Below are positions 9,357 to 18,770 of a stretch of 64,000 nt of DNA, in pieces; the first letter of the stretch is position 1; each line of letters begins with the position of its first letter. A program made the translations under genes and the position numbers. Below the pieces are notes generated by a model, which was not told the origin of the DNA, ran no database searches, and worked only from the letters and a program-made list of their open reading frames with translations. The DNA is from Litorihabitans aurantiacus (GTDB taxonomy: Bacteria; Actinomycetota; Actinomycetes; Actinomycetales; Beutenbergiaceae). The stretch is from positions 310,001 through 374,000 of the forward strand of contig NZ_BSUM01000001.1 in the NCBI RefSeq assembly GCF_030161595.1, in the 5' to 3' direction.

Positions 9357-10766
9357 TCAGTCGCTGCCGGTGCCGCGCAGCTCCTGGACGGGCTCGCTCG
9401 CCGCCTCCCACGCAGTGCGCAGGTCCTCCGCGAAGTGCACCGTCATCCCCGCCGGTGCCCGCAACCCGCCGCGTGCCGAGGCCGGGACCACGGCCTGGGT
9501 GAAGCCGAGCCGGTTCGCCTCGCCGAGCCGTCGCTCGAGCCCCGTGATCGGGCGGAGCTGGCCCGTGAGACTCACCTCGCCGACCGCGACGAGGCCGCGC
9601 CGCAGCGGTGCCCGCCGGTGCGCGCTCGCCAGGGCGAGGGCGACGGCGACGTCGCTCGAGGGTTCCTGGGCGCGAGCCCCGCCGATGGTCGAGACGTAGA
9701 CGTCGCTCGCCGACAGCCCCAGCCGCAGGCGGGACTCGAGCACCGCCAGGGTCATGCTCACGCGGGCGCTCTCCACCCCGGAGGTGGCGCGCCGCGGGTG
9801 CGGGGTCGCCGAGGGGGCCACGAGCGCCTGCACCTCGATCGGCATCGGGCGCGCGCCGTCGAGCGTGATGGTCACGCACGTGCCCGGCTCGCCCGTCGCC
9901 CGCTCGGACAGGAACAGCCCGCTGGGGTCGGCCAGCCCGGTGATCCCGGTGTCGGACAGGTCGAAGCACCCCACCTCGTCGGTCGGCCCGTAGCGGTTCT
10001 TGACCGCCCGCACCATGCGGAGCCGGGAGTGCCGGTCGCCCTCGAACTGGCACACGACGTCGACCAGGTGCTCGAGCACGCGGGGACCGGCGATCCCGCC
10101 GTCCTTCGTCACGTGCCCGACGAGGACGACCGGCAGGTGGCGCTCCTTCGCGGCCGCGATCACCCCGGCCGCGACCTCGCGCACCTGCGCGACACCACCT
10201 GCAGCCCCCTCCACGCCGGCCGACGCGATCGTCTGCACCGAGTCCAGGATCAGCAGCCCGGGGTCGACGGCCTCGACGTGGCCGAGCACGGTGCCGAGGT
10301 CGGCCTCCGCCGCCAGCATCAGGTCGGGGTGGACGGCGCCGATCCGCTGCGCGCGCAGCCGCACCTGCGCGGCCGACTCCTCGCCCGTGATGTAGAGCGC
10401 ACGCGTCCCGCTCCGCGCGGTCCGCCCCGCGACGTCGAGCAGCAGCGTCGACTTCCCAACCCCGGGCTCGCCGGCCATGAGGATGACGGCGCCCGGCACG
10501 AGCCCGCCGCCGAGGACGCGGTCGAGCTCGCCGACGCCGGAGGTGCGCGTGGCCACGAGGGCGATCTCCACCTCGTCGATGGGGCGCGCGGGGGAGCGGG
10601 GCGGGGTCGCCGCGGTCGCGGACCGGGTGGCGGCCGGACCGCCCGCCTCCACGACCGTGCCCCACGCCTGGCACTCGGCGCACCGGCCCACCCACTTCGC
10701 GGCGCGCCAGCCGCACTCGCTGCACTCCCACGCCGCGCGTGGGGATCGGGTCGCCCTGGTTGCCAT
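9357..10766 (-). CDS. radA: DNA repair protein RadA
   Basis: RecA-related DnaB-like helicase that drives branch migration during recombination; 469 aa from the ATG at 10766. The N-terminal zinc finger (CSEC...CAEC, about residues 15-32), the Walker A motif GEPGVGKST (about 104-112), the KNRYGPTDE motif (about 262-270) and a C-terminal Lon-like domain ending VPASARGG are all in place. Another in-frame start lies at 10796, but it adds ten unconserved residues. RadA is directly upstream of disA. It is divergent from the membrane protein at 10910. Confidence 0.95.
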   Translation of the reverse strand: MATRATRSPRAAWECSECGWRAAKWVGRCAECQAWGTVVEAGGPAATRSATAATPPRSPARPIDEVEIALVATRTSGVGELDRVLGGGLVPGAVILMAGEPGVGKSTLLLDVAGRTARSGTRALYITGEESAAQVRLRAQRIGAVHPDLMLAAEADLGTVLGHVEAVDPGLLILDSVQTIASAGVEGAAGGVAQVREVAAGVIAAAKERHLPVVLVGHVTKDGGIAGPRVLEHLVDVVCQFEGDRHSRLRMVRAVKNRYGPTDEVGCFDLSDTGITGLADPSGLFLSERATGEPGTCVTITLDGARPMPIEVQALVAPSATPHPRRATSGVESARVSMTLAVLESRLRLGLSASDVYVSTIGGARAQEPSSDVAVALALASAHRRAPLRRGLVAVGEVSLTGQLRPITGLERRLGEANRLGFTQAVVPASARGGLRAPAGMTVHFAEDLRTAWEAASEPVQELRGTGSD

Positions 10767-10909
10767 GCCGGGGACGCTACCCGGCGGCACCGACACCGCC
10801 GCGTCCGCGCCGCACCCCGACGGGCCGGCCGCACCTCTGTTCTAGGCTGCTGGCTGTGCGGCGGCCCAGCGCCGACCAGGCGCCACCCAGCGGCTCGAGG
10901 AGAACACGC

Positions 10910-11572
10910 GTGCCAGAGCAGACCCCGGCGACGGAAGCACCGCCACCGCGCCGCGCCGTGCGCGAGGAGATGGAGGTGCGGCCGCCCAGCGAGCAGTCCC
11001 GGGCCCGCCGCCGCCGTCGGTTCCAGATCCTCGGGGGTGTCCTCGGCGTCGCCGTGGTGGTGCTCGTGGTGCTCCTGCTGACCCGCCCGGGCGGCGGGGA
11101 GCCGGACCCGACGGCGACGCCCGTCCCCACCGAGACCGTCACCGCGCCCGTCCCGACACCGGCCGCGCCGCCGGTCGAGCGCGACACCTCGACCGCGCTG
11201 CTGGCCGCGCTCCCGGGCAGCGTGCTCGCGTGGTCGGTCACCGACCAGGTGCCCGCCGAGGACCTCCGTGGCGCGGGCGCGCTCGAGGCCTACACCCTCA
11301 CCTACGGCGACGGCGAGGGGTCGGCCACGCTCGTGGTCGCCCAGTGGCGCAGCGCCGAGCTCGCCGCGGAGCACCTCGCGCAGGTTCCGCCCGCCGGCGA
11401 GACCGTCCGCAGCGAGGAGGTGCTCGTCGGTGGCGCCCCCGTGGGGTTCGTCACGGTCGCCTCCGACGGTGCCGGCGAGGACCGGGTCGCGTGGTCGAAC
11501 GGGGCCACGACGTTCGAGCTCCGGGCGCCGCAGGGTGCGGGCGCCTCCTTCTACGACGCTTTCGGGATGTGA
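10910..11572 (+). CDS. Single-pass membrane protein, unknown function
   Basis: A 220-aa protein of no recognised family. It has a cytoplasmic N-terminus rich in Glu, Pro and Arg, a transmembrane helix at about residues 41-60 (GVLGVAVVVLVVLLL), a Thr/Pro linker and an extracytoplasmic globular domain of about 110 residues (from STALLAALPGSVLAWSV) with no cysteines. The GTG start follows GAGGAGAA at a good distance. The stop is one base before the proC start, so the pair is co-transcribed, but this gives no functional link that I can name. Confidence 0.8.
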   Translation: MPEQTPATEAPPPRRAVREEMEVRPPSEQSRARRRRRFQILGGVLGVAVVVLVVLLLTRPGGGEPDPTATPVPTETVTAPVPTPAAPPVERDTSTALLAALPGSVLAWSVTDQVPAEDLRGAGALEAYTLTYGDGEGSATLVVAQWRSAELAAEHLAQVPPAGETVRSEEVLVGGAPVGFVTVASDGAGEDRVAWSNGATTFELRAPQGAGASFYDAFGM

Positions 11573-11573
11573 C

Positions 11574-12404
11574 ATGAAGGTCGCTCTGCTGGGTTCCGGT
11601 GTCATGGGCAGCGCCGTGCTGTCCTCGTTCGTGCGGGCCGACGGCGTCACGCACGTCGCCGTCACGGACGCGCGCGCGGGTCACGCCCGCGAGGTCGCCG
11701 AGCGTCATCGTGGCGGCGCGCCCGTCGAGGTCAGCGGCGGGGACGACAACGTGGCCGCGGTCTCCGGGGCCGACGTCGTCGTCCTGGCGGTCAAGCCGCA
11801 GCACGTGCCGGCGCTCCTGGCGCAGGTCGCGGACGCCGTCGGGCCGGACGCGATCGTGGTCTCGATCGCCGCCGGGGTGACCTGCGCCGCGATCGAGCAG
11901 GCGCTGCCGGCGGGGACCGCCGTCGTCCGCGTCATGCCCAACACGCCCGCCACGATCGGGCAGGGCGTCGCCGCCGTGAGCGCGGGGGCGACGGCGAGCG
12001 GTGACCACCTCGACCTCGTGGAGCTGCTGCTGGCCGGCACCGGTCTCGTGGTCCGCGTGCCGGAGGAGCAGCAGTCGGTGGTCACCGCGATCTCCGGATC
12101 CGGGCCGGCCTACGTGTTCCACCTGATCGACGCCCTGGCCGAGGCCGGGACCGCCGGGGGCCTGCCCCGGGCGCTCGCGCTCCGGCTGGCGGCCGCGACG
12201 GTGGCGGGTTCGGGCGCCTACGCGCAGACCTCGGGCGAGCACCCCGCGCTGCTGCGGGAGGCCGTGTCGTCCCCGGCGGGGACGACGCTCGCGGCGCTGG
12301 AGGTGCTCGACGACCGCGCGGTGCGCGCGGCCTACGGGGCCGCGGTGCGGGCGGCGGCGCGGCGGGCAGACGAGCTCGCCGCCCCGCCCGGGGGGCGCGC
12401 GTGA
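11574..12404 (+). CDS. proC: Pyrroline-5-carboxylate reductase
   Basis: Last step of proline synthesis: NAD(P)H-dependent reduction of pyrroline-5-carboxylate. The 276-aa product has the Rossmann start (VALLGSGVMGSAVLSSF), the VKPQ motif (VVVLAVKPQHVPAL, about residues 62-75), MPNTPATIGQG (about 121-131) and the C-terminal dimerisation and active-site segment with SGSGPAYVFHLIDALAEAG and SSPAGTTLAALEVL. Its stop overlaps the GTG of the next regulator gene (GTGA), so translation of the two is coupled. Confidence 0.95.
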   Translation: MKVALLGSGVMGSAVLSSFVRADGVTHVAVTDARAGHAREVAERHRGGAPVEVSGGDDNVAAVSGADVVVLAVKPQHVPALLAQVADAVGPDAIVVSIAAGVTCAAIEQALPAGTAVVRVMPNTPATIGQGVAAVSAGATASGDHLDLVELLLAGTGLVVRVPEEQQSVVTAISGSGPAYVFHLIDALAEAGTAGGLPRALALRLAAATVAGSGAYAQTSGEHPALLREAVSSPAGTTLAALEVLDDRAVRAAYGAAVRAAARRADELAAPPGGRA

Positions 12405-13504
12405 CGGGATCCGAGGTCGGTGGGGGCACCTCGGAGGGCTCGCCCGGCGGGCCCACCCCGCACGCACGCACCCGCCCGGCGGGTATGACGACCGTCGCCC
12501 GGCTCGCCGGCGTGTCCCACCAGACCGTCTCGCGCGTGCTGAACGACCACCCCAGCGTGCGACCGGAGACGCGCGAGCGCGTGCTGCGCGCGATGGCGGA
12601 GCTGGACTACCGCCCCAACCGCCTGGCGCGCGCGCTCGTGACGTCGCGGTCCGGCCTCATCGGCGTGGTGACCGGCGGCTCCGCGCGCTTCGGCCCCACC
12701 TCGACGCTGCTCGCGGTGGAGGAGGCCGCCCGCGCCGCCGGGTTCGCGACCACCGTGACGGCCGTGCCCGACCAGGATCCCGCGACGATGGCCGAGCAGA
12801 TGGCCGAGACCCTGCGGGCGATGGACTCCCAGGCCGTCGAGGGCGTCATCGTCATCGCCCCCCGCGTCAGCGCCGTGGAGGCCGTGGAGCGGATGGCCTC
12901 GCGCGCACCGCTGCTCGTGATCGCGGCGGGCGTGCAGCCGACGGCGCGCTACGGCGTCGTCAACGTCGACCAGGCCGGTGCGGCGCGGGACGTCACGGCG
13001 CACCTGCTCGCGCAGGGCCACACCCGGATCGCCCACCTCGCCGGCCCGTCGGACTGGTTCGACGCCCGCGAGCGCCACCGCGGCTGGGCGGCCGAGCTCG
13101 CAGCCGCCGGCCTCGAGCCCGGCCCGGTCTGGGAGGGTGACTGGACGGCGCGCTCGGGTTTCGAGACCGGGCGGCGGATCCTCGCGCTCGCCGAGCGTCC
13201 GACGGCGGTGGTCGCCTGCAACGACCTCATGGCGCTCGGGCTGGTGCGTGCGCTGAGCGAGGGCGGCCTCGACGTCCCGGGGGACGTCAGCGTCACCGGG
13301 TTCGACGACATCGAGGGCACCGACTACCTGCGGCCACCCCTGACCACGGTCCGGCAGGACTTCCGGACGCTGGCCGAGACCGTCGTCGGGCAGCTCGTCG
13401 CGACCATCGGGGGCGGGAGCGCCGAGGCGGCCGAGCACGCCGTGCCGATCCCCGCCGAGGTCGTGGTGCGTGACTCCACGGCCTCGCCGACGGCGCGGGA
13501 CTGA
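12401..13504 (+). CDS. LacI-family regulator, probable arabinose repressor
   Basis: A 367-aa LacI/GalR protein. The helix-turn-helix is MTTVARLAGVSHQTVSRVLN at about residues 29-48, preceded by a 28-residue Gly/Pro-rich extension; an internal ATG at 12485 would start right at the domain and may be the real start. The sugar-binding core ends with FDDIEGTDYLRPPLTTVRQD. It overlaps proC by four bases and lies 95 bp upstream of araB, whose promoter holds a clear LacI-type dyad (13542-13559). This makes it the likely repressor of araBDA, with L-arabinose or a derivative as inducer (inference). The classical arabinose regulators AraC and GntR-type AraR are absent. Confidence 0.92.
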   Translation: MTGSEVGGGTSEGSPGGPTPHARTRPAGMTTVARLAGVSHQTVSRVLNDHPSVRPETRERVLRAMAELDYRPNRLARALVTSRSGLIGVVTGGSARFGPTSTLLAVEEAARAAGFATTVTAVPDQDPATMAEQMAETLRAMDSQAVEGVIVIAPRVSAVEAVERMASRAPLLVIAAGVQPTARYGVVNVDQAGAARDVTAHLLAQGHTRIAHLAGPSDWFDARERHRGWAAELAAAGLEPGPVWEGDWTARSGFETGRRILALAERPTAVVACNDLMALGLVRALSEGGLDVPGDVSVTGFDDIEGTDYLRPPLTTVRQDFRTLAETVVGQLVATIGGGSAEAAEHAVPIPAEVVVRDSTASPTARD

Positions 13505-13539
13505 CACCGGGCATCCTCGGCAGCACCGCCCGCCACCGG

Positions 13540-13568
13540 TTGATGTGAGCGTTCACATCCGCTACTGT
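13540..13568 (+). promoter_or_regulatory. araBDA promoter with overlapping LacI-type operator
   Basis: A -35 element TTGATG (13540-13545) and a -10 element TACTGT (13563-13568) are separated by exactly 17 bp. Between and over the -35 lies an 18-bp dyad (13542-13559) with seven-base perfect arms, GATGTGA and TCACATC, around GCGT. A repressor on this site would block RNA polymerase. The predicted 5' leader to the araB start is about 25 nt. Confidence 0.8.
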
Positions 13569-13599
13569 CGCCCCGACGTCGACCCGGGGAGTGCAGACG

Positions 13600-15224
13600 A
13601 TGACGCAGCAGGGAGCCGCCGACGTCCTGGCGGCGGGGACGGCCGTGCTCGGTGTCGAGCTCGGCTCGACCACGATCAAGACGGTGCTGGTCGGACCCGA
13701 CCACGAGGTGCTCGCCAGCGGCAGCCACGCGTGGGAGAACTCCTTCTCCGAGCGTGTGTGGACCTACCCGCTCGAGGCCGTGCACGAGGGCCTCGGCGCG
13801 AGCGTCACGGCCGCGCTGGACGACGCCGAGCGCCGCCACGGCGTCCGCCCCACCTCGCTCGCGGCCATCGGGGTCTCGGCGATGATGCACGGCTACGTCG
13901 CCCTCGACGCCGACGGTGAGCTGCTCGTGCCGTTCCGGACCTGGCGCAACACCACCACGGAGACCGCCGCGCACGAGCTCACGCAGGCCCTGGACCACAA
14001 CGTCCCGATGCGCTGGACCGCGGCGCACCTGTACCAGGCGGTGCTCGAGCGCGAGGAGCACCTGGATCGCGTCGCCCACGTGACCACGCTGGCCGGCTAC
14101 GTGCACCGCGCCCTGACGGGACGCGCCGTCGTCGGGGTCGGCGACGCCTCGGGCATCTTCCCGGTCGACCCCGCCACCGCGGACTACGACGAGGCCATGC
14201 TGGCGATCCTCGACGAGCGGATCGCGCGCCGTCGCGAGGCCGACGGCGCCGCGGCGCTGCCGCCCGCGCGCGAGCTGTTCCCCGTCTCGCTGCGCGCGGG
14301 CCAGGACGCCGGCGCGCTCACCCCCGAGGGCGCCGCGCTCCTCGACCCGACCGGCACGCTGACCGCCGGCATCCCGCTCTGCCCGCCCGAGGGCGACGCC
14401 GGTACGGGCATGGTCGCCACGCACGCCATCGCGCCGCGCACCGGGAACGTCAGCGTCGGCACCAGCGTGTTCGCGATGGTCGTGCTCACCGAGCCGCTCG
14501 CGCACGTGCACCACGAGATCGACGTCGTGACCACGCCCGTGGGCGACCCGGTCGCGATGGTCCACTGCAACAACGGCGCCAGCGAGCTCGACGCGTGGGC
14601 GGGCGTGTTCCACGCGTTCGCGACGGCGCTGGGGCACGACGCCGACCGCGACGACGTCTTCGGCGTCCTGCTCGCGCAGGCTCTCGAGGGTGAGGCCGAC
14701 GGCGGCGGTCTGCTCGCCTACAACTACCTCGCGGGCGAACCCGTCACCGGCCTGCCCGAGGGGCGCCCGCTCGTCGTGCGCACGCCCGACAGCCGCCTCT
14801 CGCTGCCCAACCTGATGCGGGCGCACGTGTACGGCGTGTTCGGCACGCTCAGCCTCGGCATGCGCATCCTGGCGTCGGAGGGCGTCGGGGTGGACACGCT
14901 GGTCGCGCACGGCGGCCTGCTGCGCACGGCCGGGGTCGCCCAGCGGATGCTGGCGGCCGCCGTCGGCGCCCCCGTGGCCGTCGGCGAGACCGCGGCGCAG
15001 GGCGGCCCGTGGGGCGTCGCCGTGCTGGCCTCCTACCGGGCCCGCACGATCGAGGCCGACGGCGAGCCCCCACGCTCGCCGACTTCCTCGCCACCCGCGT
15101 CTTCGGCGCGGCCGAGCAGGTCGTCGTCGAGCCCGACCCGGCCGACGTCGCCGGCTACGCCACCTACCTCGAGCGCTACGAGGCCGGGCTCGCGATCGAG
15201 CGCGCCGCCGTCGACGCCGTCTGA
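13600..15224 (+). pseudogene. araB: L-ribulokinase, frame broken at a C5 run
   Basis: FGGY-family kinase that phosphorylates L-ribulose in arabinose catabolism. The N-terminal lobe starts LGVELGSTTIKTVLVG and the substrate region contains AIGVSAMMHGYVALD; the C-terminal ATPase part contains VDTLVAHGGLLRTAGVAQRM. The frame is lost after SYRARTIEADGE; the last ~52 residues (TLADFLATRVFGAAEQVVVE to the stop at 15224) are one base off. Adding one C to the C5 run at 15067-15071 restores a 541-aa protein of normal length. All conserved sequence is present, so this looks like an assembly error or a very recent deletion. The ATG at 13600 has a GGGGAG site eight bases upstream; a GTG at 13591 is an alternative. 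First gene of araBDA. Confidence 0.9.
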
Positions 15225-15266
15225 CCCACCCGCCCCACGCCACTCATCCGCGAGAAGGAGGCCGCC

Positions 15267-15962
15267 GTGGCCACGATCCCCGAGTCGATGCGCGACGCCG
15301 TCGCGCAGGCGCGCACCGCCGTCGCCGCCCTGCACGCCGAGCTGCCCCGCTGGGGCCTCGTGGTCTGGACGGCCGGCAACGTCAGCCAGCGCGTGCGTGG
15401 CGCGGCCGCCGACGGCAGCGAGGATTTGCTGGTCATCAAGCCGTCCGGCGTCACCTACGACGAGCTCACGCCCGAGGCGATGGTCGTGTGCGACCTCGAG
15501 GGCACGCTGGTCGACGGCGACCGCTCGCCCTCGAGCGACACCGCGGCGCACGCCTACGTCTACCGCCACATGAGCGAGGTCGGCGGCGTCGTGCACACCC
15601 ACTCGACCTACGCCACCGCGTGGGCCGCGCGCCGCGAGCCCGTCCCGTGCGTGCTGACGATGATCGCCGACGAGTTCGGCGGCGAGATCCCGATCGGCCC
15701 GTTCGCGCTCATCGGCGACGACTCCATCGGCCGCGGCATCGTGGAGACGCTGCGTGCCTCGCGCAGCCCCGCGGTGCTCATGGCCAACCACGGGCCGTTC
15801 ACGATCGGCAGGGACGCGAAGGCCGCCGTGAAGGCCGCCGTCATGGTTGAGGAGGTCGCCCGCACGGTGCACATCGCGCGCCAGCTGGGTGAGCCGGTGG
15901 CCATGGAGCGAGGCGACGTCGACGCGCTGTACGACCGCTACCAGAACGTCTACGGGCGCTGA
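15267..15962 (+). CDS. araD: L-ribulose-5-phosphate 4-epimerase
   Basis: Zinc-dependent class II aldolase-fold epimerase that converts L-ribulose-5-phosphate to D-xylulose-5-phosphate; 231 aa, normal length. Family features are the substrate loop TAGNVSQR, the [10 protein letters not shown] segment, the zinc histidines in VHTHSTYA (about 111-118) and the third histidine in ANHGPFTIG (about 172-180). The GTG start follows AAGGAGG. It sits 42 bp after araB and 41 bp before araA in one operon and feeds the pentose phosphate pathway. Confidence 0.96.
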   Translation: MATIPESMRDAVAQARTAVAALHAELPRWGLVVWTAGNVSQRVRGAAADGSEDLLVIKPSGVTYDELTPEAMVVCDLEGTLVDGDRSPSSDTAAHAYVYRHMSEVGGVVHTHSTYATAWAARREPVPCVLTMIADEFGGEIPIGPFALIGDDSIGRGIVETLRASRSPAVLMANHGPFTIGRDAKAAVKAAVMVEEVARTVHIARQLGEPVAMERGDVDALYDRYQNVYGR

Positions 15963-16003
15963 CGCCCGCCCGCCCCCGAACCCCGCGACCTCAGGAGACC
16001 CCC

Positions 16004-17539
16004 GTGACCGTCCCCCCCACGAACCCGACCACCCTCGACCCGTTCGCCGGCCGCGAGATCTGGTTCCTCACCGGGAGCCAGCACCTCTACGGCCCCGAGA
16101 CGCTGCAGGAGGTCGAGGCGAACTCGCGCGAGATCGTCGCGCACCTGGACGGCGGGTCGGAGATCCCCGTGAAGGTCGTCTTCAAGCAGCTCCTCACCGA
16201 CACCGAGGCGATCCGCGCGGTGGCGGACGAGGCGAACGCGGACCCCGCCGTCGTCGGCGTCATCGCCTGGATGCACACGTTCTCGCCCGCGAAGATGTGG
16301 ATCACCGGGCTCGACGCGCTCCGCAAGCCGTTCCTGCACCTGCACACGCAGGCGAACGTCGACCTCCCGTGGGGCGAGATCGACATGGACTTCATGAACA
16401 CCAACCAGGCGGCGCACGGCGACCGCGAGTTCGCCTACATGGCCTCGCGCCTCGGCGTCGCGCGCAAGACGGTGGTCGGGCACGCGTCGCAGTCGTTCGT
16501 GCGCGAGGAGATCGGCACCTGGGCGCGGGCGGCGACGGCGTGGGCGCACGTCCGCGGCCTCAAGCTGGCGCGATTCGGCGACAACATGCGCTTCGTCGGC
16601 GTGACCGAGGGTGACAAGACCGAGGCCGAGCGCGTCTTCGGCGTGCAGGTGAACACGTGGGGCGTGAACGAGGTCGCGGCGCGCGTCGCGCAGGTGACCG
16701 ACGCCGAGGTCGACGCGCTTGTCGAGACCTACGTCGCGGAGTACGACGTCTCGCCCGAGCTGCTCCCCGGCGGCGAGCGCCACCAGAGCCTGCGCGACGG
16801 CGCCGCGATCGAGGCCGGCATGCGCTCGTTCCTCGTCGAGGGCGGTTTCGGTGCGTTCACCACGAGCTTCGAGGACCTCGGCGACCTCAAGCAGCTCCCG
16901 GGCCTCGCCGTGCAGCGCCTCATGGCCGAGGGCTACGGCTTCGGCGCGGAGGGCGACTGGAAGACCGCGATCCTCGTGCGCGCGGCCAAGGTCATGGGCC
17001 ACGGCCTGCCCGGCGGCGCCTCGCTCATGGAGGACTACACCTACGAGATGGCCGACGGCCGCCAGAAGATCCTCGGCGCGCACATGCTCGAGGTCTGCCC
17101 GTCGCTGACCACCGCGCGCCCGAGCCTCGAGGTGCACGAGCTCGGCATCGGCGGCAAGGCCGACCCCGTGCGCCTGGTGTTCGACACCGACGCCGGGCCC
17201 GCGATCGTCGTCGCCCTCTCGGACATGCGCGAGCGGTTCCGCCTCGTGGCGAACGTGGTCGACGTCGTCGAGCCCGACGCCCCGCTGCCCCACCTCCCGG
17301 TGGCGCGCGCGGTGTGGGTGCCGCAGCCCGACTTCCGCACGTCGGCGCAGGCGTGGCTGACGGCCGGCGGGGCGCACCACACCGTGATGTCGACGGCGGT
17401 GGGCGCCGAGGCGTTCGAGGACTTCGCCGAGATCGCGCGCACCGAGCTGGTGCTCATCGACGCGGGTACGACCATCCGGGAGCTGAAGAAGGAGCTGCGC
17501 TGGAACGCGGCGTACTTCCGTCTCGCGCAGGGTTTCTGA
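16004..17539 (+). CDS. araA: L-arabinose isomerase
   Basis: Converts L-arabinose to L-ribulose, the first step of the pathway; 511 aa. The protein shows [20 protein letters not shown] at the N-terminus, the [11 protein letters not shown] motif, [20 protein letters not shown], and the metal ligands around the conserved GEGDWKTA-like segment (here [19 protein letters not shown]) and MLEVCPSL. The start is GTG with AGGAGA upstream. It closes the araBDA operon and is followed by a strong hairpin at about 17551-17591 shared with the convergent lipoprotein gene. Confidence 0.97.
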   Translation: MTVPPTNPTTLDPFAGREIWFLTGSQHLYGPETLQEVEANSREIVAHLDGGSEIPVKVVFKQLLTDTEAIRAVADEANADPAVVGVIAWMHTFSPAKMWITGLDALRKPFLHLHTQANVDLPWGEIDMDFMNTNQAAHGDREFAYMASRLGVARKTVVGHASQSFVREEIGTWARAATAWAHVRGLKLARFGDNMRFVGVTEGDKTEAERVFGVQVNTWGVNEVAARVAQVTDAEVDALVETYVAEYDVSPELLPGGERHQSLRDGAAIEAGMRSFLVEGGFGAFTTSFEDLGDLKQLPGLAVQRLMAEGYGFGAEGDWKTAILVRAAKVMGHGLPGGASLMEDYTYEMADGRQKILGAHMLEVCPSLTTARPSLEVHELGIGGKADPVRLVFDTDAGPAIVVALSDMRERFRLVANVVDVVEPDAPLPHLPVARAVWVPQPDFRTSAQAWLTAGGAHHTVMSTAVGAEAFEDFAEIARTELVLIDAGTTIRELKKELRWNAAYFRLAQGF

Positions 17540-17550
17540 GCCCGCGGTCG

Positions 17551-17591
17551 GCGGGGGCCGGGCACGAGCGTTCCTCGCGCCGGGCCCCCGC
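17551..17591. terminator. Hairpin between convergent genes
   Basis: GCGGGGGCCGGGC at 17551-17563 pairs, with one bulge, with GCGCCGGGCCCCCGC ending at 17591. It lies between the stop of araA and the stop of the lipoprotein gene on the other strand and can serve both directions. There is no long T tract. Confidence 0.6.
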
Positions 17592-17603
17592 GACGCAGGA
17601 GGG

Positions 17604-18587
17604 TCAGCCGGCCGACGCGTCGGGCTGGCCCCAGCCGCAGGAGTAGGCCTCGATCGGGTCCGCGCTCGCCTCGAGCCACCCGCTGACCCTCCAGCCGGGG
17701 ACGGCGATGTCGAGGTAGCTCTCCTGCAGCCCGACGGCGGCGTTGTCCGGGGCGACCGGGGTGTCGATCCCGGGCGCGACCACGCCGTCGACGGTCTCGC
17801 TGGAGGGGCCGCGCAGCGCCGGGCAGTCGCCGCCCCAGGCGCTGTGCGGCGCCGTCTGGACGGGCCACGCGACGCCGTCGGCGTCCTGCTCCAGCACCAC
17901 GGTGCGCTGCACCGGGACGGTGGGACCCTCGGCGCACGCGGACTCGCTGCGCAGTCGCAGCTGGTCGATGTCGACCCCGGTGCCGGAGGCCGACGGCGTG
18001 AAGGTCGGCTCGCCGTCGGCGCACTCGCCCGAGCTCTCGAGCGCGAACGGGACCTGGACGAGGTCGTCACCCGTGTTGTGCCACGCGTAGTAGTTCGTGG
18101 TGACCACCTCGAGGACGTCGCCCCCGGGGCCGCCGCCGGCCGAGAAGGCCAGGGCCGCGACGACGTCCTGCGCCCCGTCGCCGTCCAGGTCCACGAGGAG
18201 GGGCTCACCCACCAGCTCGACCTGGCCCTCCCAGTCGTTCATGGTGATCGGCGCCGTGCCGCCGGCGAGCGTGACGTCCTGCGGCGCGTCCGTCCAGCCC
18301 GCGGAGGCGACGGTCCACGTCGCGGAGGCGAGGTCGACCGCGGCGGGGTCGAAGGCCGCCGGCTCCTCGCTCGCGGTGGGAGACGGCGAGGGCGAGTCGT
18401 CCGTGTCGGCGGGTTCGGTCGTGCCGGTCGGCTCGGCGGTCTCAGTCTCCGTGACGGTCTCGGTCGGCGTCTCGGTGGGGGACGCGGTGGCGTCGCCCTC
18501 GCCGCCGGAGCACGCGCCCAGGGTGAGTGCCGCCGTCGCGGCCAGGACGGCGGTGCGCGCCGCCGTCGTGGTGCGGGTCGAGGACAT
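17604..18587 (-). CDS. Lipoprotein with FG-GAP/VCBS-like calcium motif
   Basis: A 327-aa secreted lipoprotein of unknown role. The signal peptide ends in a lipobox, LTLGACSGG, at about Cys26. A Thr/Glu/Pro-rich linker of about 50 residues follows, then a globular domain that includes LLVDLDGDGAQDVVAAL, a DxDxDG calcium-binding loop of the FG-GAP/VCBS type, and several cysteines. The ATG start at 18587 has an AAGGAA site upstream. It is convergent with araA and divergent from the amino-acid permease. I do not recognise a named family. Confidence 0.82.
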   Translation of the reverse strand: MSSTRTTTAARTAVLAATAALTLGACSGGEGDATASPTETPTETVTETETAEPTGTTEPADTDDSPSPSPTASEEPAAFDPAAVDLASATWTVASAGWTDAPQDVTLAGGTAPITMNDWEGQVELVGEPLLVDLDGDGAQDVVAALAFSAGGGPGGDVLEVVTTNYYAWHNTGDDLVQVPFALESSGECADGEPTFTPSASGTGVDIDQLRLRSESACAEGPTVPVQRTVVLEQDADGVAWPVQTAPHSAWGGDCPALRGPSSETVDGVVAPGIDTPVAPDNAAVGLQESYLDIAVPGWRVSGWLEASADPIEAYSCGWGQPDASAG

Positions 18588-18770
18588 GGGGGATTCCTTC
18601 CGTCCGTCGGCGAGCGCCGTGTGCCCCCGCCACCTCTCGACCGTAGCGAGGTGCGTCACACCGGTGGGGATCGAGGGATGGGCGCACCACACCCTCGACA
18701 ACACCGCCGGTCAGGAGGACAGTGACGCGCATCCCAGCCGCGGGGGCCGGGCGAGGCCGAGGGGTCGGGC

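Noticed and set aside
8397-11081. Very long plus-strand open frame across disA and radA
   Set aside because: Shadow of the two minus-strand genes; composition His/Arg/Gly-rich, no fold.
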